Translations under genes and position numbers: made by a program | From: Macrolepiota albuminosa | Taxonomy: Eukaryota; Basidiomycota; Agaricomycetes; Agaricales; Agaricaceae | Direction: 5' to 3' | NCBI GenBank assembly: GCA_027475525.1 | Contig: JAMWFC010000125.1 | Span: forward strand, 639,723-703,722 | Length of the DNA stretch: 64,000 nt | Notes under the pieces: model-generated | Database searches by the model: none | Seen by the model: only the letters and a program-made list of their open reading frames with translations | Told to the model about the DNA's origin: nothing | Part shown: positions 34,142 through 45,878 of the stretch, piece by piece | Position numbering within the stretch: position 1 is the stretch's first letter | Layout of the letters: every line of letters begins with the position of its first letter

Positions 34142-37000
34142 ATGGCTGACCTTCCTCTTCATCGCGTTCACCAAGATACGCTCATCCCTGAGTTTGATGT
34201 TCGTATTCTTCACGACACAGACACCTCGTATTGACGCCGAGTTCCAGATCTTCATCGCTGGATCTGGTCCTATCGGTGTCCTGTATGCTCGTCAACTCGT
34301 TGATAACGGTTATAACGTTGGGCCATGTCTTCGACACATTCGCCATATCTTACAATTTGTATAGGTCGTGATGGCTGAGATTGGTGATCAGTAAGCGAGC
34401 TCGTACCAAGACACATTCGCCATATCTTACAATTTGTATAGGTCGTGATGGCTGAGATTGGTGATCAGTAAGCGAGCTCGTACCAAGATAGATTATATTG
34501 AACTCGCCATCATTGATAGAGATACGCGTGTTCCTGGTGCTCATAAGAAGAACGAGATCGAGTACCAGAAGGACATTGATCGTTTTGTTCAGTATGTTAA
34601 GAATGCCACTTGAAGAGCGGTCCATCTTTAGCGCTAGCATAGTGTTATACAAGGTGCTTTATCCACGGTCTCCATCCCTGTCAGTAGCTCCGTGATGCCC
34701 ACTCTTGATCCATCCGCATGGAGGCCCAGGTGGGAAAGTATATCCTTATAATATAAACGTTGATACTCAAATTGCTTCAGACAACCCAATCAGCAAATCA
34801 TATCTAATGGTCGCAACCCATTCCAGGAGGAGTACAACAATCTTGGTGCGCAGGCCGTCACCCGTGGAGTCGGGGGCATGACTACTCATTGGTAGGTTTA
34901 ACCGAGTCGATTCGAGTAGTTATCAATCGGTCGACCATGTTATCTCACGCCATTCCAGGACTTGTGCAACGCCTGAATTCTTGAAACGAGACACACGTGG
35001 TACCATATTTGAGCGGCCCGTTATCTTTGAAGACCCTGCTGATGACGACGATGAGTGGCAGCTCTTGTACGAAGCTGCGCGTTCGATAATCGGTACCTCA
35101 GCAACCGAATATACTCACTCAATCCGTCACAATATCGTCCTCAAGACATTACAGCAGAATTACCCAGATCGTAACGTGAAATCGCTCCCTCTGGCCTGTC
35201 ACCGTCTAGAAGAGGACTCGCCTTATGTTCAATGGCACGCCACCGATAATGTATGTTAACTTCTGTACTTCTTGTGAAGGTCTACATAACTCCCTTGAAT
35301 CCAGATTTTTGGAGACATATTTGACCCAGCGAAAGAGAGAAAGAAGAACGCGAAGGGTGTGGAACGTGGTACATTCGTATTGTTGACCAACACACGCTGC
35401 ACCAAGCTTCACCTTGATTCCGCTTCCTCTTCCATTAATCCATCTGTCGCACTTGCGTATGTGTTTAGCCATCGATATGGCGTATGCTCAACCTTCTCCC
35501 TAGGGAAGTCAAAGATCTCCTAGCGGATCGCCTCGACCCAGGAGCCCCAAACATGACAGATTACGCCATCAGAGCAAAGGCAACGAATCCCTTCAAAAGC
35601 TATACATGACTCTGACACGAGACAATAGATATTTGTTGTTGCTGCGGGTGCAGTAGCTACTCCACAGGTTAGGAAGCATAACGTCGAGTTTATCCAGGTT
35701 CATCTAACCAAGGATTCCAGATTTTAGCCAAGTCTGGTTTTGGTGGAACCCGAGAACAAGTTGGGAATGAAGAAGCGCAGTTGATTCCCAACCTCGGCCG
35801 TTACATCACAGAACAACCGTACGTCATACAAACCCTTGCTCAAGCTTGGTACTGATTCCTTTTAGCATGACTTTCTACCAGATTGTTCTCCACCAGGTAC
35901 GCTACCTCAATCTTTACTTCGCATTTTAGGCTAAACAAGCAAGGCCCTGGTCGATGATGTTACAAACTTCGATGACAAGCCTCAGTGGTGGAAGGACGCT
36001 ATAAAAGCACACATGATTGAAAACCCCAATGATCCAAATCCGATGTAGGCTCTTCATTTCAATGCCATTTCCCTGCTGCTGAAAAATTATGTAGCCCCTT
36101 GCAAGATGGAGAGCCTCAGGTCACGATACCTGCTTCATATGAGGTATTCAATATCCAATGACTTTGGAAGGAATCTCACTCTGATCACTCAAAGCGTCCT
36201 TGGCACACTCAAATTCACCGTGATGCCTTCAGCTATGGCGAGACCGGGCCTCTTGTTGATAACCGTGTTGTTGTCGATCTCCGATTCTTCGGAAGGCAGC
36301 TCGGAGTTCCAGATAACAGGATGATTTTCGAGAATACCATTAAGGATGCATATGGAATGCCTCAGCCTACGTTCATATACGAGCCTACGACCAGGTTTGC
36401 AAACGAATGCTCCGAAATGATGAGAGAGTAAGCGCCTTTTCTCGTCAGTTCACATCAACGTTGACGTGTATCCCAGTATGACGGATGTGGCCCACAAATT
36501 AGGAGGTTATCTACCTGGATCGAACCCTCAATTTATGACGTGAGTGTATTGTCACGACTTCTGGTCAACCCTGACCTCGCCTTGGAATAGTCCTGGACTC
36601 GCACTTCACCTGGCCGGAACAACTCGTCTTGGCCGCGGAGACGTAGAGGATGAGTACAATTCCAGTGTCGCAGATTACAATTCTCAAGTATGGAAGTTCA
36701 ATAACCTCTACGTTGGCGGCAATGGCCTCATCCCAACCGCGTTCGGCGCTAAGTGAGATTCTTCAAGTCCTACCTACATGGCCTTGGTTCAAATATATTA
36801 TTTGCAGCCCAACGTTAACCTCGTTGTGCTTCGCGATTCGTGCCGCCTACAAGATCCACCAGGACTTGACCACTGATGCTCAGCAGCCCACGGCTCCTCT
36901 CACGAGGACTCCACAAGATTGGGTCACATGGACTAACGACCCTAATGATCCGAACTTCCCTGACCACAAGCGGCTTCGTGCTCCTCATCGTCAGGTCTAG
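34142..37000 (+). pseudogene. Pyranose 2-oxidase, intron-rich and damaged
   Basis: Pyranose 2-oxidase is a flavoenzyme that oxidises glucose at C2 and makes H2O2, used in lignocellulose decay. From ATG 34142 the product shows the FAD-binding AGSGPIGVLYA (about 34257), [13 protein letters not shown], and GGMTTHW|TCATPEF, with an intron at 34892-34958 right at the flavinylation site; the His there is kept. Later come [35 protein letters not shown] and the C-terminal TAFGANPTLT, whose Asn codon is rebuilt across the intron 36753-36807. Other clean introns are 34730-34780 and 35251-35304. Damage: a frameshift near 34234, a 77-bp duplication at 34333-34487, TAG near 35626, and weak splice signals at 34610 and 35960. 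A Thr stands where characterised enzymes have the catalytic His (GTHR). TAG ends it at 36998-37000. Most splice sites are intact, so it decayed recently or only in part. Confidence 0.9.
34333..34487 (+). repeat. 77-bp duplication of a micro-exon in pyranose oxidase
   Basis: Bases 34334-34410 are repeated exactly at 34411-34487. The unit contains a 26-nt exon (VVMAEIGDQ; 34365-34390 and 34442-34467) with its intron borders. Using both copies would break the frame, so only one could be included in a functional mRNA. Confidence 0.95.
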
Positions 37001-37463
37001 TTCTCTGAACTCCGTTCTGAGTTTTCGAATTGAGAAGTGATGTCAAGCTTAACCTACCTATGGCTTTACCTACCTATTAACTATGTATAGTTCTGTGCTG
37101 CTCGACCATTCCACATGATTTCCTTTTTTGACTCGTTTTTCTTTTGCTTTGGCCGCATTCCTTGGTAAACTCAGCGTCATAATTCGCACAGTATTTCATT
37201 GTTGTCAACCTGTACAAGTTTTCAATGTAACATAAGCTATTTTTTTGAGATATGTTGTCCACCTTTAAATTTGTAACAGAAATGCAGATGCCGTACAATA
37301 CGCAAATCGGCTTCTATTATCAGAACTAATATGATCCAAGTTCCGAGATCTAGAATAGATCGAGGTTTTTCTGTGCAGCGGACTATGTGTAGGAAAAATG
37401 TCTTCGATTTTTGCTGTCATGTGACTATTTTTTGTTCTCATTGCCATTACTTCCTTCAGGTAA
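37001..37463. other. 3' flank of the pyranose oxidase gene
   Basis: No gene is visible. T-rich stretches at 37125-37145 and 37230-37245 are typical of a 3' end. At about 37400 the first satellite-like motif (GGAAAAATGTCTTCGATTTTTGCTGTCATGTGA type) appears ahead of the regular array. Confidence 0.4.
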
Positions 37464-38172
37464 GCATGGGAATAATGTCTTCACTTTTTAATGTCATGTG
37501 ATACAATCATACGTCTGTATGGTTACAGATATGCATGGGAATAATGTCTTCGCTTTTTAACATCATGTGATATAACCATTCATCTGTATGGTTACTTAGT
37601 CAGCAGTAGACTAGGTATGTGTGGGAAGAATGTCTTCGATTTTTGCCATCATGTGATACGTACCATTGTCTGTATGGTTACAGAGATGCATGGGAATAAT
37701 GTCTTCACTTTTTAACGTCATGTGATACTACCATACATCTGTATGGTTACAGATATGCATGGGAATAATGTATTCTCTTTTTAATATCATGTGATATGTT
37801 CCATTTGTCTGTACAGTTACTTAGTAAGCAGTAGACTAGGTAACATGGGAATAATGTCTTCACTTTTTAATGTCATGTGATATAACTGTTTGTCTGTACT
37901 GTTACTTAGTCAGCAGTAGACTAGGTACGTGTGAGAAGAATGTCTTTGCTTTTTAACATCATGTGATACTACCGTATGTCTGTATGGTTACAGATATGCA
38001 TGGGAATAATGTCTTCCCTTTTTACCATCATGTGATATAACCATTCATCTGTACGGTTACTTAGTCAGCAGTAGACTAAGTACATGTGGGAAAAATGTCT
38101 TCGATTTTTGCCATCATGTGATATGTTCCATTTGTCTGTATGGTTACTTAGTCAGCAGTAGACTAGGTACAT
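37464..38172 (+). repeat. Satellite array with 69- and 86-bp units
   Basis: Nine units start with TGGGAATAATGTCTTC or a close variant at 37467, 37536, 37622, 37691, 37760, 37846, 37932, 38001 and 38087. Spacings are 69, 86, 69, 69, 86, 86, 69 and 86. The longer form has an extra 17-base block (TTAGTCAGCAGTAGACTAG type). All share the segment CATGTGATA...GTCTGTATGGTTAC. Confidence 0.95.
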
Positions 38173-39239
38173 GTTGATGATGCCAACTGTGGTTGGGTGC
38201 ACTGGATGTATACGCAGTACAATGCTGTCTCCAGCGCTTGGCGTGCGTAGTTGTGAGGAGTCCTGACAGGGTCCTGGTGTGCTCAAGCAGAGGTGATAGA
38301 ATGATGCACTAGATTATAGCGCCTCGGGTGCTACCTGGCAGACGGTAAGTGTCGTAGCTTAAATAAAGATATAGAAGAAAAGACGAGTAGTGCAGCATAT
38401 TGTGCCCGTAGGTGGCACCGTAAACGATGAAGATGAGATAGATGAGGCTAGTGCCCAACTTAGTGACAAAGTCAGAGAAAGCTAGCGCAATTTGAATACT
38501 AAGTATAACTGGGTGCTCAAGAGGTTACGATTCATTGTTATACATGTGAAGTAGCTATTTTATATACTATGCACTACTGTGTTTGCCAAGATAAAAGTCC
38601 ACCTGCAGCACTACCTCCTAGCACCTCTCCTTGTGGTTTCCTCTAACAGTGACCTGTCAACGGCAACCTTTTGCACATGGATGATGGTGACCAATGGCGT
38701 TATGATCCACGGCGACCAGCGGCAACTCTATATTGACTTGGAATTATACGAATCTGCTCACTTTTACTATAACTCCAATTGGCCAGGCTGTTCTGAGATA
38801 TGGTCGGAAAATCCTTGACAGATGCCGTAAGTGCTAATGTCAGCACTACTCATTGTACCAGTTCCTGACAGGTCTAGATGTTGGGTTTAAGTATATCCTG
38901 TGCCACTGTCATTGATTCTTTTAGACTTCTGATTGAAGTGCCTCGTCAAATGGTAGCGCCTGCTGCTGGCTCCTTCTGGAAGTGATTGGAGTTTGGTTAA
39001 AGTCCCCTCCTGCCGTTGTGTTAGCGCTATACATTCTGAGCCTCCTTTGTCCTTGGAATAGGTGAATGGAGTGTGCTGAAGGCCTGGTAGTTGGCGATTA
39101 GGGTAAATGGATAAATTCTGTAGTAGAGTGCCAGAGCTAGGGCTGCTCTATATTCTAAACTGGTCGCTAGAGTCTTCAGTATGTCAAGTGTCAGTTGGCC
39201 TATAATGTCCCTTGATGCGCTCAGTCCAAGTAGAAGCCT
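38173..39239. other. Spacer between satellite array and right arm
   Basis: About 1 kb with no recognisable gene. It has no counterpart between the left array and left arm, so it makes the palindrome asymmetric. An open stretch at 38579-38818 lacks any recognisable family and a credible start. One further satellite unit lies at the very end, next to the right arm (about 39245-39285). Confidence 0.4.
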
Positions 39240-39736
39240 ATCAACATGGGAAGAATGTCTTCAATTTTTGCTGTCATGTGATCCATATTGTTACTATGTT
39301 AATATTTGATATCTATCTATGCTAGAATTTAGCTACGGTGGTTGCGTCTGTTTTACCATGGTGTCTGCATCCACTCAGTCCATAATGTTGCAATTAATCA
39401 AGGCTTTATTTGGCTGATGTTCTTTCCTTGCCAGATGCATTGGATGTCCAGTCGACCCATAGATCCAGCAGTCTCTGTCAAATAGACATATTTCATTGAG
39501 TAATTGCAAGTATTTCTATGTTCTGCCTAGTACAGGCATGACAGGACACAATGTTAGATCACAGACAATAGCTGACACATGAAAAATCATATATCAGAGC
39601 AGGTACATGCATTACAAATTATGTTTCCTCAGTTGCCTTCCATGGAGAGCGATCCCCGAATACCAGGGCTGAGATACCCCTTGAAAGATTTGGCATATTG
39701 CCACTATCTGATGGACATCTATTGTCACTTGATAGG

Positions 39737-40206
39737 TTTTTTTATTTTTTATTTTTTATTTTTTTTTTATTTTTTTTTTTTGGTGGTACCTCTATGGGCC
39801 GTAGACAGTTCACATGGTCAACCTCTACGGTCCTGGATAATGTATGTCTGTATGTGTCCTCGAGACTTTCAGTCCCTCTGTTCCTAGACCACCCCCACGG
39901 AAATGCCTTTACGCACGTTTGTGTGGGGCTCGGCCGTCAGCCAATACCCACTAAAACCGCGGCTATTTTCTTCCAGGATCTGAGTGGGCTTATATCATCC
40001 GGTATGAGGTTCGACCACGTCCTCGTGACTAGTTCTTTTCCAACTGCCTTCTTTCCGAACCTCTCGTTATCTGTTGCTAGGCAGTCTGTCTTCATTCTTC
40101 GTGTCATTGCGGCTCGTATTCTTCCCATGATCTCGCTTTTTGTGAGCATTTTCTCGGGGTCCGATTCTCTCTCGATCCTCCATTCGCACCTGATCTTCCA
40201 TATCTC
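39737..40206 (-). mobile_element. 5'-truncated LINE (Tad1-like), 3' end only
   Basis: On the minus strand a C-terminal LINE peptide (EIWKIRCEWRIE, AMTRRMKTDCLATD, LVTRTWSNLI) ends with TGA near 39937. About 150 bases of 3' UTR and an A-rich tail (39737-39781, written as T-rich here) follow. A likely 5-bp duplication ATAGG flanks it (39732-39736 and 40207-40211). The insert is absent from the left arm, so it arrived after the arms had formed. Confidence 0.85.
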
Positions 40207-40210
40207 ATAG

Positions 40211-41560
40211 GATGCCTAAATTATGGCAATTACTGAATTTGTTACAACCAATCATTAACATGCCACAGCTTAACATGGAGCAACAATGGGCTATGCTTAA
40301 AGCTAAATATTCCTATTCAGACTCTTCTGAGAGTGATTTGGATTCTCATACTACTTATTTCAGATGCTGACTCCGAATCATATGCATCTTATCATGTTCA
40401 TCCACAATCGCTGGTTCTCTATCCCTAATCAATGTGTTCATGACAAATCCAGGTTGCCACCACTGTGTTATTGATGTAATGATTCCAAGTATCTCCTTGC
40501 CTAAGCAGAGTTATTTATATGTTTTGTTTTCCCAAACCAGGACACATACCACACGATTTGATATCTTCTCCCCTCCAATCTTCTCCACGCCATCCCTCTA
40601 TTTCATCCTCTATGTACTTCTCCGCTCCCTCGGGTACCCCTTCATGGTGCTCCTTCATCTAAGTATCATGGCAGAGACAACTCGTCATGCTACAACACTT
40701 CCCAACAAGACATTTGATGTTTAAGTGGCCATTGTGCGTCGATGAGCCATCATCTAGAGTGCTCCTAGAATGCTATTTACTCCAGACATATACATAGCAG
40801 TGTGTCAGCATAATGATGTGCACAAAGCAGGACAAGACTTGATCAATAATGTTTTCAAACAATGATGTTACAGACTTCAACACTTTCAAATGCTGTTACG
40901 GACTGAGGGTTTGTTGTCTACACTAGCAAGACATATGTTCAAAGACACACAACATGTCCTTTCATTCCCAATTTACTACCACATGGAGCACTACCATGAA
41001 ATCCTGTTGTGGCGCCCTCACACATCCTCCTACTGCCCATCTGGGATCAAGATGTGTGCCATGACTTATCAGGGGATTCTCCAGGTGACAGAGAGGTACT
41101 CAGATGTGCTGTATCATATCAGACCCACTCATCTCGTTTTTCTGTATGTTTTGACCTCTTGTTTTGCTCATTCATTGACCTTGATTCAGGAGCTATACAC
41201 ATCGTGATAAATGGAAACATCTCATGACAAAAGTGTTCAATGAATGAGGGATTCTCATTGCCACATTTCATACTCACAAAAATCAATGGCTCGACAAAGT
41301 TTGGAGTTACTCAGATGCTTCAAAAGAGGTCAAGTGGAATGCAAAGCTCATTGTTATCAAATATATAGTATGCCGCAAGCCTAACAATCCTGATTTCACT
41401 TTGTGTGTATAGGATTGTGTACATGAAGTGTTTTTGATAATCAAACTTGCTCAATCTTCTGTGCAGTGTGGCAATGTAACAATACCTTGTTAAGTAGATC
41501 CAGGCATAGACAAGGCCAATATTTTCATGCTAGATATGTTCACTTGATACATGTCAAAAA
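40211..41560 (+). pseudogene. Unrecognised gene relic in the right arm
   Basis: It is the counterpart of the left-arm relic: MEQQWAMLKAKYSY (near 40270), IPSISLPKQSYLYVLFSQT (40434-40724), YHMEHYHEILLW (40890-41207) and KPNNPDFTLC near 41380. Stops fall at different places from the left copy. No family is recognised. Confidence 0.4.
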
Positions 41561-42235
41561 CCTATTATTAAATGTTCTATTTCTGGTTCTTTTTATTGTA
41601 GTTTGTACAATATCTATCTAACCATTCTATACCTGTAGCTGGACGTCAAGACTAAATACATGCTGCTGGGCTTATATGGTTTATTTTATTCTATTTTATT
41701 TTTTTCTTCATGTCTGACTGTAGATCAGTGTGTCCTCCATCATTGGAGCATTAGGCATAATTCTCAGGAGGAACATTGAAAGGTACGTTGCATTTGCTCT
41801 ATTGGCATTAAAGCTTATTGATTGAACATTTTTAGTGGAACGGTTTCATAATATTAGTAGAAGCTCTGTTATTAATCATTGGTATTGGTACAGCTAATAA
41901 TTACATTAATACTTACTACTAGTCAACCATTCATATTTTTGTATATAATGTCTTTATGCCAACCTGCATTGTCAATGTTCAGCTAACTGATCTTTATTGC
42001 CAATAAGTTAAAGGAGTACCAAAATGCCTTAATTGCATAGTATTATGATTTGTTGTTCCCCTACACTGTTTAATACGCCAGTTTCTGATTATTATAATGT
42101 ATGCTTATATAATGATAGTTAAATACAATCGACTATTAGCATGTCCAAGTTATCCAATCGCTTATAACATCCACAATAAAAAAATATCAGTATCACAATG
42201 TATTGATGCGTAGTCCATTAATCTGATTGTAGTAC

Positions 42236-42457
42236 TGTAGCGTAGTCCGCTATGTGGCATTGGCCACATAGCTTTACTTACTGTAGTAGATATTATATTA
42301 TACTTACTATAATATAATATTAATATTAATTACTTTATTATATCTAGTTACATGTGCTGCTTACTTTTTGTTGTACACTACATCATCAATAGACCGGTCT
42401 GGTCTGATTCATTGTGGTGTGCACACTAAGCTCTTTCAAACCCGTAACTTCGTTACA
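42236..42457 (+). repeat. 5' LTR of G2b
   Basis: It is 222 bp long, TGTAG to TTACA. It starts with a hairpin (CTATGTGG/CCACATAG) and has an AT-rich palindromic core (about 42290-42345). Over the 107 bases visible of the 3' LTR (63894-64000) only three differ. Confidence 0.95.
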
Positions 42458-42957
42458 TTTTTTTGAATCTGCCAGCTAGGATCTATTGCCTAGCACCCGA
42501 CGTCAGTTGCTGAGTTTGTTGACAGAACTCTATCAGCTTCTCGAGCTTCTTGCACAGCCACACCGTGCAAATTTTAAACAGGAAATCAATGAGTAATCCC
42601 ATACCTGCAGTGTCTACTGATGGCAGGTGGAATGCCCACAACCTACGGGGAGACCCAGCAGACATCCAGGACGCGTCAGCATCCAATGCGGGTCAGGCAA
42701 GACCCAAGGCTCGAGACCGAGGTCAGAGCACTGACCTGCCCGGAGAGCTGAAAGCTCACCGCAGGAAGGTCAGCAACGTCTCCAGGACAAGATGCCAGGG
42801 GGATTAACTCCCCCAGTTACGCAGCTGCCAGGAGGACTGTGACGGTCTAGCCAACTAGCTTCAAAAGGGCCCCCTGAGGATGGTTGTCAGTCAACAGGTG
42901 CCTATGGCATCTTAGGAGACACCGAGTCAGCGGTACGGACTGGGAGAGCTATCCCTC
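42458..42957 (+). other. Leader of G2b
   Basis: A run of seven T follows the LTR directly, then GAATCTGCC. G1b has TTTTTTAAATCTTCTGC at the same place. No TGG-type tRNA primer site is seen. The rest is G/A-rich with possible Gag start codons that cannot be resolved because of stops. Confidence 0.5.
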
Positions 42958-44080
42958 CAAGCCAGAGTAGTGGGACCAGGCAGTCCGCAGCGGGCTCACT
43001 GCCCTCTAAAATAGCGGAAGCCTGCATAGAAGAGGTACCAGATGAGGCTGCAAGTCCTGAAGTAGCCTGCATGGAAAACCGATTTCCGCGCATGCCAGCA
43101 GTGGAGGAAGCTCTGGAGGTTGTAGAGCTTCCAGAGGAGGCGATTGAGTCGTCAAGTGACGACGATGCCAGAGCAGAGGAGCAGCGGCTGAAAACTGCGT
43201 ACACTGTGCAATTGCGAGTGTTCTGGGATTTGCACCCAGAGGTGATGAAATACACCACCCAAGCGTGACTCGAGCGCTACGCATCAGCACATATAGTAGC
43301 ACTTAGGCAACAAGGGCACAAAGTGCCCAATGTATTCAGTACAAAATATACTGATTTGATGGTGAGAGTGCTCACTATGGAGCTGCAAATGTATGTGCAG
43401 CAGAAGGCCACAAGGCAATTGGGGGCATTGACCCCCTGGAGCCACACTTCCGAGGAATGCTCGGCATGTCGCAATCAAGATGTTGGAATCGAGCTAGTGG
43501 AGGCACTAGCATGGGCACAGGAAGTGCCCGAAGTAAAACCAGTGAGTACTTTCTATACTCCAGCAGGACAAGGGTGGCGTGAGGAGCCCCCACACATGCA
43601 TAACCAAGACCCTAGGACAGATATGTCAGGACTGGATGGGCATGATAGTACCGTGCTCAAGGTGGAGAGCGAGGCATCTGTGATGCTGCATGTGCCCATG
43701 GCGGAAACATTGAGCAACAGAGTCGTGTATCAATGTATGCGCAATGGCAACCTCAGGACTAAGGGACAGTCCCTTATCGACAATCAGGGCATTGTATTCA
43801 AGGGCACTAAGCCCATTGACGAGATGCGTCATCAATTTGTCATGCAGGGCCAGGAGAATCAAGCGTCTCCAGTTCCAGGGCGGTGCAACGATCATGATCG
43901 AGGAGACTTCCTCGATTGAGATGGCACCACAAGACGTGATGCCCCTGGTAACGGCTGGGATGACGGCCCTAGGTCGACTCTTTGAGACAAGGGCAATTAT
44001 GCCCACAGTTGAGGAGGCTCAGGGTGTCCTCCGCAGGGTGGACGAGGGAAGTCACTTTCCCAGCCGCTGATTTGGCGACT
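42958..44080 (+). pseudogene. N-terminal extension of Gag (G2b)
   Basis: It contains an acidic helical part (EEALEVVELPEEAIESSSDDD), a region with YTDLMVRVLTMELQMYVQQK, and a block GQSLIDNQGIVFKG...DEMRHQF that is shared with G1b (GESLIDNQGVVFEG...DDMRQQF). TGA at 43266 and 43917 interrupt it. The function is unknown; shared spacing with G1 supports a genuine Gag module. Confidence 0.6.
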
Positions 44081-45106
44081 AGATCACTGGGTCAGCGGGA
44101 GGCCATTTTAATGCATCGTGAAGCCATGCACAATTGCCTGCATTGAGTAGTCCATGATGCCCTGGGTGTGACCTTATGGTTACCCAATGGGGTGAAGCTG
44201 CGTAAAGCAGACAGTAGGCATATTCACGCCTACACAGGCACGTCCAAGTTCAGCGACTTGGAGGATTGGGCAATGGATGTATGCACCCACCTTGCCATGT
44301 GCTTATACAGAGGCGACCATATGAAACAAGAACGAATCTTCATTCTGCCTGAGTTCTTGGCCGGAGAGGCCATGGGGTGGTTTCGACGGGCAGTACTGCA
44401 CGTCAACCATGTCCAGTATGAGTGGACGTTCAAAGGAGTCCTTACAGGACTGTACAATCAATTCGTGCACCCCTCAACGCTACAGGATGCAAGGCGGGAG
44501 TTTCAGTCCACCATGTACACCAAGAAGTTGGGAGTGCAAGGGTTCTATAATACCCTTAATGACCATGTCCAGAATATAGCAGTATATCTGGATGGATATA
44601 CCATGCTTGAAACATTCTTGGATGGCATTCCAGCGGACATGCGCCACTACCTGATACATGAGGATAGACTGTCTCCAGAAGTCAACGATGTGGAAGAGTT
44701 TGTGGCATATGCCATCAGGTATGAGCAGTCCCTGAAGACTGCCAACCACTATGAGCATTGGAGTGGACACAAAGGGGGAACCAGGTGACTACTGCCTGCT
44801 GGGGCACTCTCACGGGGTCAGCATGTGGGGACCTTCTTGGCCAAAAAGGCCGATTTGGATTGTGACCGCAACACGCAGTTTGTGGTATGCAGAATCCCTG
44901 CTGCAAACTGAGGGCAGAGCCACCCATGCCCAGAGCGGGCGCTGGACGGAGAATGTCCTAAACCAAGGCTGGACTTCAAGCTGGCCAATCCACCAGATCA
45001 GATGGGGACTTGTTTTGCGTGTGGCCAGCCAGGCCACTATGCTACCAATTGCCCTGCAAAGCTGGGAGCTCTGAGGAAGGGGTATACACCCTGCACCCAC
45101 CTTTGA
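44081..45106 (+). pseudogene. gag: Gag core and nucleocapsid (G2b)
   Basis: The capsid core (LEDWAMDVCTHLAMC, GEAMGWFRRAVL, WTFKGVLTGLYNQF, IPADMRHYLI) is closely parallel to G1. The CCHC knuckle CFACGQPGHYATNC is at 45011-45052. TGA codons occur near 44144, 44786 and 45104; the last sits exactly where G1b has CGA. Confidence 0.9.
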
Positions 45107-45878
45107 GCGGCACATACTGCGGCCGCAAGTGGGAGTGATGGAGACGTGTCTCCCGAGTCTGAGGCAGAACACCCCACAAACGACCAAGAGCCCCCAGAGG
45201 AGGCATCAGGTGCCGAGCCCAAAAGTGTGGTCGTGGAGGGAGTAGTACATCACAGTCAAAGTATATAACGACGTCTATGACAATGAGTACTACAGTCACG
45301 ACAGCGACTCTGAGTGCCTAGCGGCGATGATAGATTGGCTGTCTTCAAATGATCTCAAAAAGAATAATGTGGTTCGGATGAAGAAGGTGACTCTTCATCG
45401 AGCAGAGGGCACTTTGCAGCGCCCTACACTGAAACGGGCAGACAAGGAGTGCCTAGTCTCGTATGTGGACGTAGATAGCCACAAGGCATGGACCTTATGG
45501 GACTCCGGGAGTACTACGTCGGGCATAACGCCCCAGTTTGCCCATGTGTACGGAATATCTGTGCAGGAGTTGGATATGCCATTGGTGTTACAGCTGGGCA
45601 CTATAGGAAGCTGGGCTATGGTGCAGTATGGGATGAATGTGACTGTCCAGACACCGGGCTCACGTAGCCGGGAATACATGGATGTAGCAAGCTTTGATCG
45701 CTATGATATGATACTGGGAACGCCATTCATGCAGTGTAACAAAGTCATACTAGACTTTGACCACTGTCAGGTACTAGTGAATGGGAAGGTGATCCCAGCC
45801 AAACGGGCTACAGCAGACAACACTGATAATTGTCTGCAACATCATCGCACTACGGAGAAATGCAAGGAGTCTCCATGA
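45107..45878 (+). pseudogene. Aspartic protease (G2b)
   Basis: Motifs AWTLWDSGSTTSGITPQFAHV (about 45488-45550) and MILGTPFM (near 45712) define the retropepsin. An acidic segment precedes it and a frameshift lies between that and the domain. TGA ends the block at 45876-45878. Confidence 0.9.

Larger units (their letters stand above)
39240..42235 (+). repeat. Right arm of the 12-kb palindrome
   Basis: It is the reverse complement of the left arm (30249-32690) and contains the same broken gene pieces. It is longer because of a LINE insertion (39737-40206) and small insertions such as the T-rich run near 41690. Its outer end is cut by the 5' LTR of G2b at 42236, so more of it may lie beyond that element, outside the window. 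Confidence 0.9.

Noticed and set aside
37464..38172. CRISPR-like array
   Set aside because: The units are similar over their whole length with no variable spacers, and the sequence is fungal; it is a satellite.
38579..38818. Open frame in the spacer next to the right arm
   Set aside because: Lacks a credible start, family similarity or a counterpart near the left arm.
30249..42235. Starship-type element
   Set aside because: No tyrosine recombinase (DUF3435) motif is visible, the ends are long inverted repeats, and Starships are known from Pezizomycotina.
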